Source: Mangifera indica
Taxonomy: Eukaryota; Streptophyta; Magnoliopsida; Sapindales; Anacardiaceae
Length of the DNA stretch: 64,000 bases
Assembly (NCBI RefSeq): GCF_011075055.1
Contig: NC_058137.1
Coordinates: forward strand, 62,001 to 126,000
Direction of reading: 5' to 3'
This document shows, piece after piece, positions 24,107 through 35,137 of this stretch. The position numbers were made by a program, and so were the translations under genes. The number at the start of each line of letters is the position of its first letter. Position 1 is the stretch's first letter. The notes under the pieces are model-generated. The model was not told the origin of the DNA and searched no databases. It saw only the letters and a program-made list of their open reading frames with translations.

Positions 24107-27100
24107 ATGACGCTTCAATCCTTCAAACCTCAAGGTTTTGCTTCTTCTCCTTTCTTTCGTAACTGTTTAGATCTGACGATCAATTCCTATTAGCTTCGTT
24201 TACATTATCCATTTGATTCAGTCTGTTATTTTTTTCCTTTTACTAAGTTCATTTGGATCATAACTGAAAGTCTGAAACGAATTGGATTGATTCGATTGTT
24301 GCTAGATGTAGTTTTATAAGCTGAAACTGAAATAATCCAATTCTAATTTGGATATAGAGTTATAATCCATGAAATTAATAAGTCAATATTTGGAGTTAAT
24401 GATTAGGTTTAATTGAAAGCGATCAAGAAATGTGAGGTCAGAGTGAAACCCCTCAACTTGTTACAGCAACTGTTTTTTTTTAAATCTTTTGCTTTTATGG
24501 TGTTGTTTAAGTGGAATTGTGACTGTATTTACTCGTTAGCTGTTGATTCAATCAATTGTTTAATCTTCAATTTCTCACAGATGATGCCAAGAAAAGTTCA
24601 AGGAGTTCTTATTTTAATTTACCACCATTGGATGTTTCCATTGCATTCCCTCAAGCAACTCCAGCTGCCAAGTTCCCACCTTCTGGTAAGAGTGATGAGC
24701 AAATTACACTTCGCTGTAGCCATACTAGAGACTCGTACTTGCTCTGTGGTTTGTATGGATTATAAGTTTAGGTTTTTGAGTTGCTATGGTGACATTATTA
24801 TATTAATTTTTTCTTATCTTTATTGTGAGTAAATTTAGATGACACCATAATATTTATTTGCTCTTCAATACCAGGAGCATTCATTTTTCACTTGTTAGAT
24901 AGGTTTTTTCTTGCACAGGAAGCACTAAATTATTTTGCTAACTTTATTTGTTTCCTAGGCGCTATCAAGACCTCTATACTTACCATTTATTTTCATGTCT
25001 TTGGTGTTTGAACGTTACAGTATCGGACTATTTTCAGTTTAATGACCTCTTGACTTCTGAAGAGGTGGCTATTAGACAGAAAGTAAGAGAGTGTATGGAA
25101 AAAGAAATAGCTCCAATAATGGCAGAGGTATCTTTTTCCTACTTTTCTTTGAAAGATAATGATGACTGTTTTTTATGTAGCTTATGCTTTGATTATTATA
25201 TAATACATTGATGGGCATATGAATAAAAGGACTGATTTATATTTTCTTTAATGTCAGTACTGGGAGAAGGCAGAGTTTCCATTTCATGTTGTTCCAAAGC
25301 TTGGTGCTCTTCATATTGCTGGCGGCACAATCAAGGTGATTTATATATGTCTGTTAGTTTTGTTTAATTGTTCCATTTCGGAGGGGAAAGAGGCAGTGAT
25401 TATATTGGGCTGATTCTGACGCAGGGTTATGGATGTCCCGGTATGTCCATTACTGGATCTGCATTTTCTGTGGCAGAAATAGCTAGAGTTGATGCTAGTT
25501 GCTCCACCTTCATTTTGGTCCATTCCTCTCTAGGCATGCTTACTATTGGTGAGAGCTTTATATAACTTCAGTCCTCAAATAATTTGTTACTAGCTGGCGC
25601 ATGTTTCTTATTTTTCTTTTTCTTTCTTGGTCAAATACTCGATGTTGTTATAAAATTTTGGCCTTGAATAACTCCTCTGAACTCTCATTATTTCAAGGAT
25701 AGCACTATGTGGGTCAGAAGCACAGAAACAGAAATATTTACCTTCTTTGGCACAGTTAAAAACTATAGCGTGTTGGGTAGGTAGCTGTTTTTGTAATGCA
25801 TGTTATCTAAAAACTGAAGTTTTTGCTAAAGTGAGCTATCCTAATATGTTCCTGAACATTTTAAGGCTTTGACTGAACCTGATTATGGAAGTGATGCAAG
25901 TGCTTTGAAAACAACTGCAACAAAGGTGCAAGCTTTCAACCTCTCACATCCTTCTCTTGGTTTCAATAATGTCTTCATAAAATCAACTTTGAAATTCTAA
26001 GTTTTATGTGTGTTATGTTCTTGCTATCTCTTTTCTTGATCAGGTAGAAGGAGGGTGGGTACTTGAGGGCCAAAAGCGTTGGATAGGAAATAGTACCTTT
26101 GCAGATGTGTTGATTATTTTTGCAAGGAATTCTACAACTAACCAAATAAATGGGTATGTTAGAATTATATGATATCTAGGCTCATTGTAATGATTAAAAT
26201 GGTGGAAGTTTATTTAAAATGCATTTAAGCTGTTTCAGTTATCATAACATGCACACTCAAACAAATGCTTCACCTTGCTTGTGTCCTTTTTGTATTCCAC
26301 TTGGTAACCAAGTACACATACAAAAGATAATGGAAGTCTGCAATGTTTACAATATGTTGTATTGAATAGCTCTCACTTAGGGTTGGATTCGAGCCGAGCC
26401 GAGCTTGAGCTTGGCTCGATTTGCACAAAATTGAGCTTGAGCTCAGGCTCATCGAGCTCACTTCAAATAAGTTCAAGCTTGGCTCGTTTCAAAAGAGTCA
26501 AGCTCAAGTTCGGCTCAAGCTCGAGTTTTTAACTAACTCGTTATTAAAACGACGTTATTTTAATACATATTGGTCAAAACAATGTCGTTTTGTATCAAAT
26601 TTTTTAGCTCACGAGCTTGACGAGCTAAACGTTTTAAAGCTTGAGCTTGAACTTGAAAACTTTGAAGTTTCAGGCTCGAACTCGTTTGAGTTTAGCTTGT
26701 TTTGGGCTCGTTTGAGCCGAGCTCGAGCTCGAATCCAGCTTTACTCTTTATAGTGTACAAGGATAGGGTAATTGACTTTTATGGGTACGAAGTACAACCA
26801 CCTTGAAGAAGACACAGTATGCTATTGAAGATGAGACACCAAAAACAACAGCATATAAATGACTCTTGGCCTGTATCACCCACCCATTATTATTAGGAAA
26901 GGTACAGGGCACTTAAGCTACTAGTAAAGAAGATAATATGGTAACTTATTTACACATAGATCAATGGCCAACAATAAATCAGGCCACTGTTTGAAACTGA
27001 CAAATTTCATATAACTATCAATTAAGAAGTACTTCCTGTTCCTGGTGAATCAAAGTTCCCCTCATGATTCTGGAACTACTTTCACTAGAAACCACCAAAT

Positions 27101-29315
27101 AATTAGAATTTTATCGACGAACCAATCTACGTAGAATATTTTGAGTAAGCAAATTAGGCAAAGACCCAAAATTCTCTTCCTTTCTATTCAGAGCTTTTAT
27201 ATGACTACCAATTGAGAAATACTTCATTAAGCATGTTGAAGTTTTTTAATATGAGGAACTGGAACTGGAAGATGTGGTGAAGGATGTGTGATTTCAGGAA
27301 TTTTTATATTGGGTTTAGCATTTGTGGTAGAATTTTAATCCCCTACATCTATATTGCTATCATGATGCTCCTCTTACTCTCATTTTTAACCTGATTAGTC
27401 CTTATATTTGATCATAGATATTGGCATGATTTTACATGTTTAGTGCTTGTGCTTTAATGTTTCAGTTATATTGTGAAGAAGAATGCTCCTGGATTAACAG
27501 CTACAAAAATAGAAAACAAAATTGGTCTGCGGATGGTTCAAAATGGAGATATTCTATTGAAGAAAGTCTTCGTACCTGATGAGGACAGATTACCTGGAGT
27601 CAATTCTTTTCAGGATACGAGCAAGGTAATGTTCAAGAGAATTTTCTTGAACAATAGTCTCTTACTGTATATTTTCTTTTTTTATTTGATCAATCATCAT
27701 CTAGACAAGAATTAGATCTTAATTGTGGTTTTAAAAGAAAAATATCTCCTTTGGCTGTTAAGAAGTTGAATATGCAGAAACTAGAATCCTGCATGTGAAA
27801 CTGGCAGCTTAGGGACACCTTTGTACAGAACATACTATTGTTATCCACTTGAAAGTCTAGGAAACCTTCAAAAATCAATCAGTTGAAATTCACTAATTTA
27901 TTACAGCCAGCACCTACGTGCTCCTATCAAATCTAATGGCCAATGATAGAAATTAAAAACTCTGAGTTCTTGTTAAATTATAACAATTTCACTCTGTCAA
28001 TAACTTCCTGGAGGCAATATAGAAAACGATTAAGAGCTTGTCTATAAATCCTGGATAACATTTTTCTCCCTGAATTGCAATTTGTTGGTCATTGACCATG
28101 GGTAGTAATGCCAATTTTGACAAGCAGTGTTGAGTAATTAGTCTGGTGCACGGTGTACTTGGTAAGTTATAAATTACTTAGCTTGGTAATTTTAGTTTAT
28201 TGGCGATCTCATGTGGATTTTGGAGTCATTAAATCTGACTTTCATATTACTGACTGAAAGCAACATATATAATATGTAGCTGAAGATAATTTATTGTCCA
28301 ATTTTCCATTTTTACCACTTGACATAAAGATTTGTTATTTCACTGGATCACCACTCTGCAAGTTTTATGTCCATAAAACTTAGTAGTTAATTTCAGCAAT
28401 GCTGGTTGAAACTTTGCTTACAGTTTGACTCTCTTCAAAATATTATGTCTGTCTTAAATTCACATTTCTGACTATCCTGCCACTTATATAAATGCTGCTG
28501 TATCAATAAAGGTTCTGGCTGTTTCACGCGTGATGGTTGCTTGGCAACCTATCGGTATATCAATGGGTGTGTATGATATGTGTTACAGGTATGACACTAT
28601 ACCTTTTACTTCTCCTGTATGCTAATTTATTTCAAGGTTATGGTATGACCCTTTTGAAATTTATGGGACTAAAGGTATCTGAAAGAGAGGAAACAGTTTG
28701 GTGCGCCATTGGCTGCTTACCAAATCAACCAACAGAAACTTGTTCATATGCTGGGTAATGTACAAGCCATGTTTCTCATTGGTTTACGCCTTTGTAAATT
28801 GTATGAAAGCGGTAAGATGACCCCAGGTCATGCCAGCTTGGGAAAGGTACGATGAGTTGAAAGCCCTGTAATAAATTTGATTTTCTCCAATGTTTTCTAG
28901 CCCTGACAAAATATATTATTTTCAGTCATGGATCACTGCAAGGGCTAGGGAAACAGTTGCTCTTGGACGTGAGTTACTTGGTGGCAATGGAATTTTGGCT
29001 GATTTTCTAGTTGCAAAGGTTTCATTCTTGTATCTTTACAGCAATGGAATTTTAGCTGATTTTCTATTTTTTTTTTCCACAAAAAAGAGTATACCTATTG
29101 AATCACAATTGATAAATTAGTTGTTCACTTGGTTTTTAATAACAGTTTATTTATTTAACTGTTGTAATTGAATGACATTGCAGGCATTCTGTGATTTGGA
29201 GCCCATTTACACATATGAAGGCACTTACGACATCAACAGCTTGGTAACAGGTAGGGAAATTACTGGTTTTGCAAGTTTCAAGGCGCCTACACAGCGAAGC
29301 CGTAGCCGCCTTTGA
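24107..29315 (+). CDS. ACX4: Acyl-CoA oxidase 4 (short-chain, peroxisomal)
   Basis: Thirteen exons: 24107-24134, 24581-24685, 25021-25127, 25258-25335, 25425-25548, 25703-25776, 25866-25925, 26044-26153, 27466-27625, 28512-28588, 28675-28846, 28926-29018, 29184-29315. All phases agree and give 439 aa, the usual ACX4 length. The short first exon (MTLQSFKPQ) was chosen because its phase joins exactly to exon 2 (DDAKKSS). The acyl-CoA dehydrogenase fold is clear: [76 protein letters not shown] and the catalytic-base region [13 protein letters not shown]. It ends in RSRL, which acts as a type 1 peroxisome signal (SRL). Role: FAD-dependent first step of short-chain beta-oxidation, giving hydrogen peroxide. 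Intron 8 (1.3 kb) carries a repeat insertion. Confidence 0.96.
26385..26745. mobile_element. GAGC-rich inverted-repeat element in ACX4 intron 8
   Basis: The left end (GGTTGGATTCGAGCCGAGCC) is matched in reverse by the right end (GCTGGATTCGAGCTCGAGCT). The interior is full of GAGCTTGAGCT/AGCTCGAGC words, so the whole segment can fold on itself. It is non-coding although it leaves an open frame by chance. Related debris may lie near 10300, 30060 and 46400-46660. Confidence 0.6.
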
Positions 29316-29661
29316 GTTGATGGTAATTCTCTTTCACCGTATCTAATCTGTTGCCTGATAAGCAGTATCTGTGTTCATGACTGAGAAACCTGTGCAATCC
29401 AATAAGGGTAAAATCAAATAATTTATACATTCTTGTCCTGTCTCGTGTATCTATGACTATGACTAATAAACCTTTGTATTTTAATTGAGGCTACCGCCTC
29501 ATCATGCTTGTCGGAGTGCATAAGATTGGTGATGAGAGTGCTATTGTGTTTTTAACATACCTGCAATTAGTTCGAAGTCAGCTCAAAATATATGGTACCG
29601 CTTATAGAGAACACGTTTTAATTAAATTGTAATATATCAAATCCAAGTCGGCTAATATTTA

Positions 29662-29700
29662 GTTATGGATCACTGCAAGGGCTAGGGAAACGGTAGCTGT
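29662..29700 (+). repeat. Partial duplicate of the start of ACX4 exon 12
   Basis: About 34 of 38 bases match 28926-28963, including GGATCACTGCAAGGGCTAGG. It has no downstream exon continuation. Confidence 0.8.
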
Positions 29701-30055
29701 TACATTCATCATACCTAATTGAATTAGATCTTGCCCTCAAGTATTTTAGGTACCTATTAAAACATTAACGGCCCTGAGGCTAATAACGACCCATAGGCTC
29801 TAGAAGTAATAGTATAATCGAAATTGTCGGTCCAGGGTATGAATATGATGTCTTCTCTTGAGAAAAATATCACAGTTGCTCGGCTAAAACGGGCTGATGT
29901 ATCTTCAATTTGTCAAATTTTTGCCATCAAAATGTTTCTCTAGAAGAAGTGTGAAAATCGAATCTAACATAGGTGGGATTGTGAAGGGAAGTCAATGCTT
30001 TGTTTTTCGCGGTCAACAATTAATAAAATCTTTTGTACTGAAAACAGAACTTCAT

Positions 30056-31380
30056 TTAGGGGTGGGCGCTGAGCTGACTCTAAACGCCCCTCAGTTCAAT
30101 TTTAGCTTAAATAAAAGATAGGAGAGTTCAAGTTTGGTTTAAGTTTATTAAACCAAGCTCTAAAATAGCTCGAGTTTGATTCGATTTTTAAGTTTAAAGT
30201 TTGAAATTTAATTTGAATTAGTGGTTTAAATGCGAATTTATAATTTAGATTTATAATTTAAATTCTTGAATCATTGATAAAACAATATTGTTTTATCAAA
30301 TAATTGACAAAATAACAATTGTTTGATTTAATTCAAATTGAATCACAAATCGGGGTCAAACAGAATCAAACTACTTTCTTACTCGCAAGTTTGACTCAAT
30401 CTTAAAAATGAGTAAACCCTTGTGACTCAAACTTGACATGTATTTGAGTTTAACAAATTTGAATCAAATCGAATTTAATTGAGTTAGCTTTTAAGATTGA
30501 ACCGATTTGGTTTATATTTAGCTCAACATTGATCAGATTGCGCATGAATTTAGAGTATTGATGGATTCAAATTGATTTAATTCAAGCACAAATCTACGCT
30601 TGATTTGTTTAAACTCAAGTTTGGTTAAGAGTTCATCTCACTAATGATTTTTTTTTCGACGACTATTTTTCTTTTTCTCTGATGACTCTTCTCTTTCTCT
30701 CATGTAACTATTTACCTGCTCTAATGAACTTGAGTTTTAAACTAACTATTCTAGATTCAAACTAAGTTCGAGTAAACTTGAAATTGAAATTGATCATTCT
30801 ATATTTAAACCAAGCTCGAACTAGCGTATACTTGGACTTGTTTGGAACCCACACTTGTAAGAATATTCAATTTGTTATATTTTAGCAAGTTCATGAGAAA
30901 TTCGTGAATGAAGTTAGGGTTAGAGTCAAATTAAGTTGATTTAGTCACGAAAATTAGCTCAACTCAGTTTGACTTAAATAGTCAAGAGAGTCAATTAACT
31001 GAATTAAATTTGAGTTAAAAGTTTAACTTAATCCAGCTTACAAGCTAAGGAATAGTATAATTCAATTCAAACTTAATTTATGTCTCAATTCAAATTATAT
31101 CAAACAATTATTAAAATAACATTATTTTATTTATTATTGAGTAAAATAATATTGTTTTATCAATAAACCACAAACTTAAACCATAAAATTGAGTCACAAA
31201 TATGAATTCGAATTAAATTAAATCAAATTATTTTTTATTCGAATAAAACTCGAGTCATCTTTAATTTTAACTTGTTAAACTCAAATTAAAATCAAATTAA
31301 ATCAATTTTTTTATTTAAACTGAATTTGATTTAAAAAATGTTCAAATTTGGTTTAATTCAGACCTACTCCTAGTTCAATG
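30056..31380. repeat. Unclassified AT-rich dispersed repeat
   Basis: It begins TAGGGGTGGGCGCTGAGCTG and ends near GACCTACTCCTAGTTC, whose reverse (GAACTAGGAGTAGGTC) weakly mirrors the start. The interior repeats AATTTGAAT/ATTCAAATT and GAGTTTGA words on both strands. This style is common in plant intergenic repeats; I cannot assign a class, and it may be two adjacent copies. Confidence 0.4.
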
Positions 31381-31477
31381 AGCCAAGGAGAGGTTGAACA
31401 AATAAGGCTCACAAACTGGCCAAAATTGCGTAAAGAGCTCACCCGCTTAGTGTTCAAAATTCCTTTTCAATATTTTT

Positions 31478-32231
31478 AGGGCAAAGGACTTTCTCCTACA
31501 CAAGTTTACTGCAAATATACTCTCATCTATGAAATTTTAAAAACTCAAATATTTATTTTTAAATTTTTGTTTAAATTTTTTATTAGAGTTAAAAGTAAAA
31601 AGTCTTATTTACCAATAACATTAAAAAATATATAATTTTGTCTCATTTCTTCTTCTCCCTCAAGTTTTAAAAATTAATATTTTACTCAACTTTAATTTTG
31701 AAAAATGACTTTCCCACCCCCCCCAAAACCCTAGGGTTTTTTTTCCTTTCTAACCACCATCTCCATTATTTTCTACCTTCGATGATCTTCCTTATTGGCA
31801 AACCAAAAAGAGATGATAAAGAGAAACGTCTCATCTCTTCATCGAGAAAGAGACAATGACACATCTCGTCTCTTCATCTCCATCAACTTTGTCCACCCAA
31901 GAAGGAGATGACCAAAGAGAAGAAAGTGATGGAGACGATGGTCATTGTCATCACCGTCGTTAGAGAGAAGAAAACTCTAGAAACGTAGAGAGAAAAAAAT
32001 CATTTTTCAAATTGAGATTAAGATAAAATGTCAGTTTTCAATACTTCAAAACGAAATTGAGATAAATTATATTTTTTTTAATATTACTCATAAAATGATA
32101 GATAGTTTTACCTTTAAATACAAAATTCTAATAAAAATTGGATGATAAATAAGTATTTAGGTTTTTGAAATTTTGTAATTGAGAGTTTGTATTTACATTA
32201 AACCTGGGGCCAAAATAAGTCTTTTGTCCTT
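31478..32231. mobile_element. Long-inverted-repeat non-autonomous DNA transposon, copy 3
   Basis: The left end GGGCAAAGGACTTTCTCC is mirrored by the right end in reverse, GGACAAAAGACTTATTTTGG. Inner arms also pair (TTTTTAAATTTTTGTTTAAA and TTTTTATTAGAG against reversed 32100-32140), and the centre has AGAGACAATGACACATCTCG-like symmetric words. No protein frame. Same family as the elements near 1.4 and 14.8 kb. Confidence 0.7.
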
Positions 32232-32268
32232 TTTGTTATTTGCATGCCCCTTCTAAAGCTAACCTCAC

Positions 32269-32758
32269 CTAATTGTTAGACGGCAATTCAATCTGTGTTT
32301 CTGGTCTGTCACCTTCTGTCTGCAACCCCCAACTCCCAATCCTAAGCTGAAGCCGAGTTGCCGCTGCCAAAAACCGCACATTCTGCACCGGATTTAATAT
32401 CTCCACCACCTTCGTAGCCGTCTTCGTCCTCAAGAAATCAGCACTCACCACTAATGAATCCACGGACGACCGGAGACTTTGCATCACATTTTGCCTCGCC
32501 GAAATCTCGCCGTCAACAAACTTCCCCAACGCCATGCTAACTCCGTTATCTGGAGAGCCGTCACGCTCTCCTAAATTTTGGCCAACTCATCGTTGAGAAA
32601 TTTTCCTCTATCCGAGTTTCCCCCTTCAAACTATTCATCCTCTGGTTTTGCTCCCGAGTTAAATCAGTCATGAGGTCGTTTACGAGACAGAAGGCGAGAG
32701 CTGGCTTGAAACCTGCGATCCAAAAGAAGGTTTTTTCGAAGGTCGGACAAAATGACAA
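32269..32758 (-). pseudogene. DOG1-domain protein relic (DOG1-like / TGA-bZIP C-terminal domain)
   Basis: On the minus strand FEKTFFWIAGFKPALAFCLV and then FLNDELAKI-stop-ESVTALQITELA and ALGKFVDGEISARQNVMQSL, KVVEILNPVQNVRFLAAATR follow the second half of a DOG1 domain, the plant region shared by DOG1 seed-dormancy proteins and the C-terminus of TGA factors. At least three breaks are present: a frameshift before FLNDEL (about 32602), an in-frame TAG in place of Gln (about 32573) and a frameshift before ALGKF (about 32540). The first half of the domain is not found upstream. No intron, as is usual for DOG1-like genes. Confidence 0.8.
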
Positions 32759-33016
32759 AGAAGATGTTTAGAAGGGAACCAGAATACCACTTCAATCCAA
32801 ATGATTGAAATTACTTTATTCAACTATCATTCAGCTTTTAATTGGTCTTTTATACAAAGATTTTAAGGAAAATACAAAAGTGATCCACTTTTAAGAATAT
32901 AGGTTTTATGTTCTTACTAGCTCCATGATTACGAAACCATGAGACAAATATAAGTAATACAAAATTCTTTGAAATGGAAGGAAGAAAACAAATTATGAAG
33001 TACTCACAAGTTTGAT

Positions 33017-33349
33017 CTATCTTTTCTTGAAGCCGTACTTCTTACGTTCATGGAAGAGGTCTGTTCTGGCACTTCCCAAATTGACAATTTTGGGAGACCC
33101 ATCTCTGTCTTTCTCCAGCTGAGTGCACTCTTTACAGTAATACGCATCTGAAATCCCTTGACCTCCACACACAACACACCGACCCTGGAATGATCCATAG
33201 TTGCATTTATCACATACCCGCACAAGAGTGCAAGGCCTTACTAAAGAATCACAAATCACACACTTACCCTCATGCTTCTCGCACAGCCGTCCGATGGCTA
33301 TTCCGTGTTGCTTCCTGCACATTATCAGATCTGGATTATGCTTTGCCAT
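33017..33349 (-). CDS. PHF5A/Rds3-like SF3b subunit (PHD-finger-like protein), divergent copy
   Basis: A 110-residue uninterrupted frame covers the whole family length, from [14 protein letters not shown] to KKYGFKKR. The family is the zinc-rich 14-kDa core subunit of SF3b in the U2 snRNP and is nearly invariant in eukaryotes. Start MAKH is preferred over an ATG five codons upstream because family members start there. Just upstream on the minus strand is a good acceptor (GACTTACAG then a leader GAGTCTGAGG before ATG), matching the family's leader intron, so this is not a retrocopy. Oddities: Cys to His in LCEKHEGKC (usually CEKC), Cys to Ser in RDGSPK, Pro to His after CRKQ and Tyr to His in HERKK. 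The copy may be under relaxed constraint. Confidence 0.85.
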   Translation of the reverse strand: MAKHNPDLIMCRKQHGIAIGRLCEKHEGKCVICDSLVRPCTLVRVCDKCNYGSFQGRCVVCGGQGISDAYYCKECTQLEKDRDGSPKIVNLGSARTDLFHERKKYGFKKR

Positions 33350-33361
33350 CCTCAGACTCAA

Positions 33362-35137
33362 TCTCTGTAAGTCTTGTCATCTACCTCTCATCTTATTCTC
33401 TTATAAATAATCCATGACTCTGCTGTCAGTAAAGTTATAGCCACTTAAAATAATAGAGGCTTTCTCCCCAAGTAATAATAAGTAGTCTTGTTCAACAAGA
33501 AAAGTTGGATGGTCAATGTAAGTGGGCTACTCATCTACCGCTTTAAGGCATAGCAGCCGCTTAAAATAATAATATAGGCTTTTCTCCCTTTGTGTAACGT
33601 GTGATATTCCGAATCCTGCAAATAGAGGTGGCAAAATAAACACAGCAGGGTAATTAATTAAAATAAATAAAATTTTAAGCGTTTATATGTTTTTAGACCA
33701 TCCTATAAAAGTTTTACCAAAATAAGTAAACTGTATTTTTTTTACCCTTTTTACCCTTATATTGAAAAATCAAGTAAAAATATTTTTTCTGAGAATGTGC
33801 GTCGGTTTATGGTGGTTACGATGGTGGCTAGGGATTTTACACTGAAACCCTAAATATGTCGAATTATGTGTATGGATATTTTTGAATGTTTCGAACGCTT
33901 AAAATGATGTAGTTTCAATGTTAAGAATGTCTGGAAGTATAGCCGTTGAGAGATAAAAGCGCATAAATTTACAGTGCTGCGTAAACTGCGCAAATCGCGC
34001 AAACACTGTTTACACGGCGCAAACCTGTTCACATCGCGCAAACACTGATTACATTGCGCAAAAGTAGATATCATAGTCTGTGAACAGTATTTTTTGCGCG
34101 ATTTTGCAAGCAGTTTGTGAGATGTGAGTAGTATTTGCACAGCACTGTTCAAAGTTTGTGTGACACTGTTCACAGTTTCCTTGACACTGTTCACTTTTTG
34201 CGCTTTTGTCTCTCAACAGCTACACTTCTAGGCATCCATTAACATCGAAACTACATCATTTTAAGCGTTCGAAACATTCAAAAACATTCATATACATTCG
34301 ACATATTTAGGGTTTCACTGTAAAATCCCTAGCTACCATCGTTACCGCCATAAACCGACGCATATTCTCAGAAAAAATATTTTTACTTGGTTTTTCAACA
34401 TAAGGGTAAAAAGGGTAAAAAAATACGGTTTACTTATTTTGGTAAAACTTTTCTAGGGTAGTCTAAAAACGTATAAACGCTTAAAATTTTGCTTATTTTA
34501 ATTAATTACCTAAACAGCATCACTAAATAGATAATAAGTTAATATTAAATTGAGTTATCAAAATAGAATTTAAATTTGAAATAGACTTATTTAAGTCAAA
34601 TAATATTTTCAAATTAAATGGTAGATTTAAACTAAACTATCTTAGATCGAATCTATCCTAATTGAAGGCTTTAATACAATCTAACGAAGCCTGCACAATC
34701 AAGGTCTAAAACAGAACTGGCGAGACTTCAGCACTCAGTCCAACCCAGACCAAAGTATACAGATATTGTTGTCCATTTCTCCACGCTTTCGAAGAAAACA
34801 AGCCACTAAAATTCACTTCTCTATGCGAAAATAATTTAATAAAAGAAATAGAAATCAATAGCGCCACTGTATTTGAGCTTTTCTAAAGAAAGAGATGTAC
34901 GTTGATGGACTGATGTAGACGTTACTGTCAATCTTCCAAATAGCAAAGCTGATGCCACTGGCAGATGCTGCAACATGCAGTGATGAATGAGGCAATTTAA
35001 GACACTTCTGTTCTTCTATTCATTTGTCTTTAGAGGCTGTTTCTTAGACGACAACTGAAACATTTCGAGTGCCACAATTGTGGTACAATAAGTTCATTCT
35101 TACAATCTGAATAATACTGTAAGGCATTGATACATAC
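33362..35137. other. Intergenic with a large foldback element
   Basis: 33362-33648 shows nothing beyond the PHF5A leader/promoter side; 33649-34510 is a foldback element; 34511-35137 is AT-rich with no exon recognised except possible 3' remains of the SAC relic. Confidence 0.55.
33649..34510. mobile_element. 0.86-kb near-perfect foldback (long terminal inverted repeat) element
   Basis: The segment begins GGTAATTAATTAAAATAA and ends with its exact reverse. The arms match far inward: AAATTTTAAGCGTTTATA, AGTAAACTGTATTTTTTTTA, AGCGTTCGAAACATTCAAAA and TAGGGATTTTACAGTGAAAC-type words recur on both arms for about 300 bp. The loop (about 33950-34220) repeats GCGCAAACACTGTTCACA-like words, themselves in inverted arrangement. 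No coding potential. It resembles foldback Mutator-type MITEs; a clear target duplication was not found. Confidence 0.85.

Larger units (their letters stand above)
29316..32268. other. Intergenic, repeat-filled, downstream of ACX4
   Basis: It holds a partial copy of ACX4 exon 12 (29662-29700), an unclassified AT-rich repeat with GGGGTGGGC-type start (about 30056-31380) rich in TTTGAATCAAAT and GAGTTTGA words, and a long-inverted-repeat element (31478-32231). No gene is recognised. Confidence 0.6.

Noticed and set aside
26421..26753. 110-codon frame in ACX4 intron 8
   Set aside because: It is made of repeated ELELEL-type translation of GAGCTTGAGCTC words in a palindromic repeat.
28537..28758. 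Frame crossing ACX4 exons 10 and 11
   Set aside because: It reads through the intron in a frame different from the spliced ACX4 product; the spliced exons match the family.
30056..31380. Degenerate retrotransposon or viral insertion
   Set aside because: No reverse transcriptase, integrase, movement-protein or capsid-like motif on either strand; only AT-rich repeated words.
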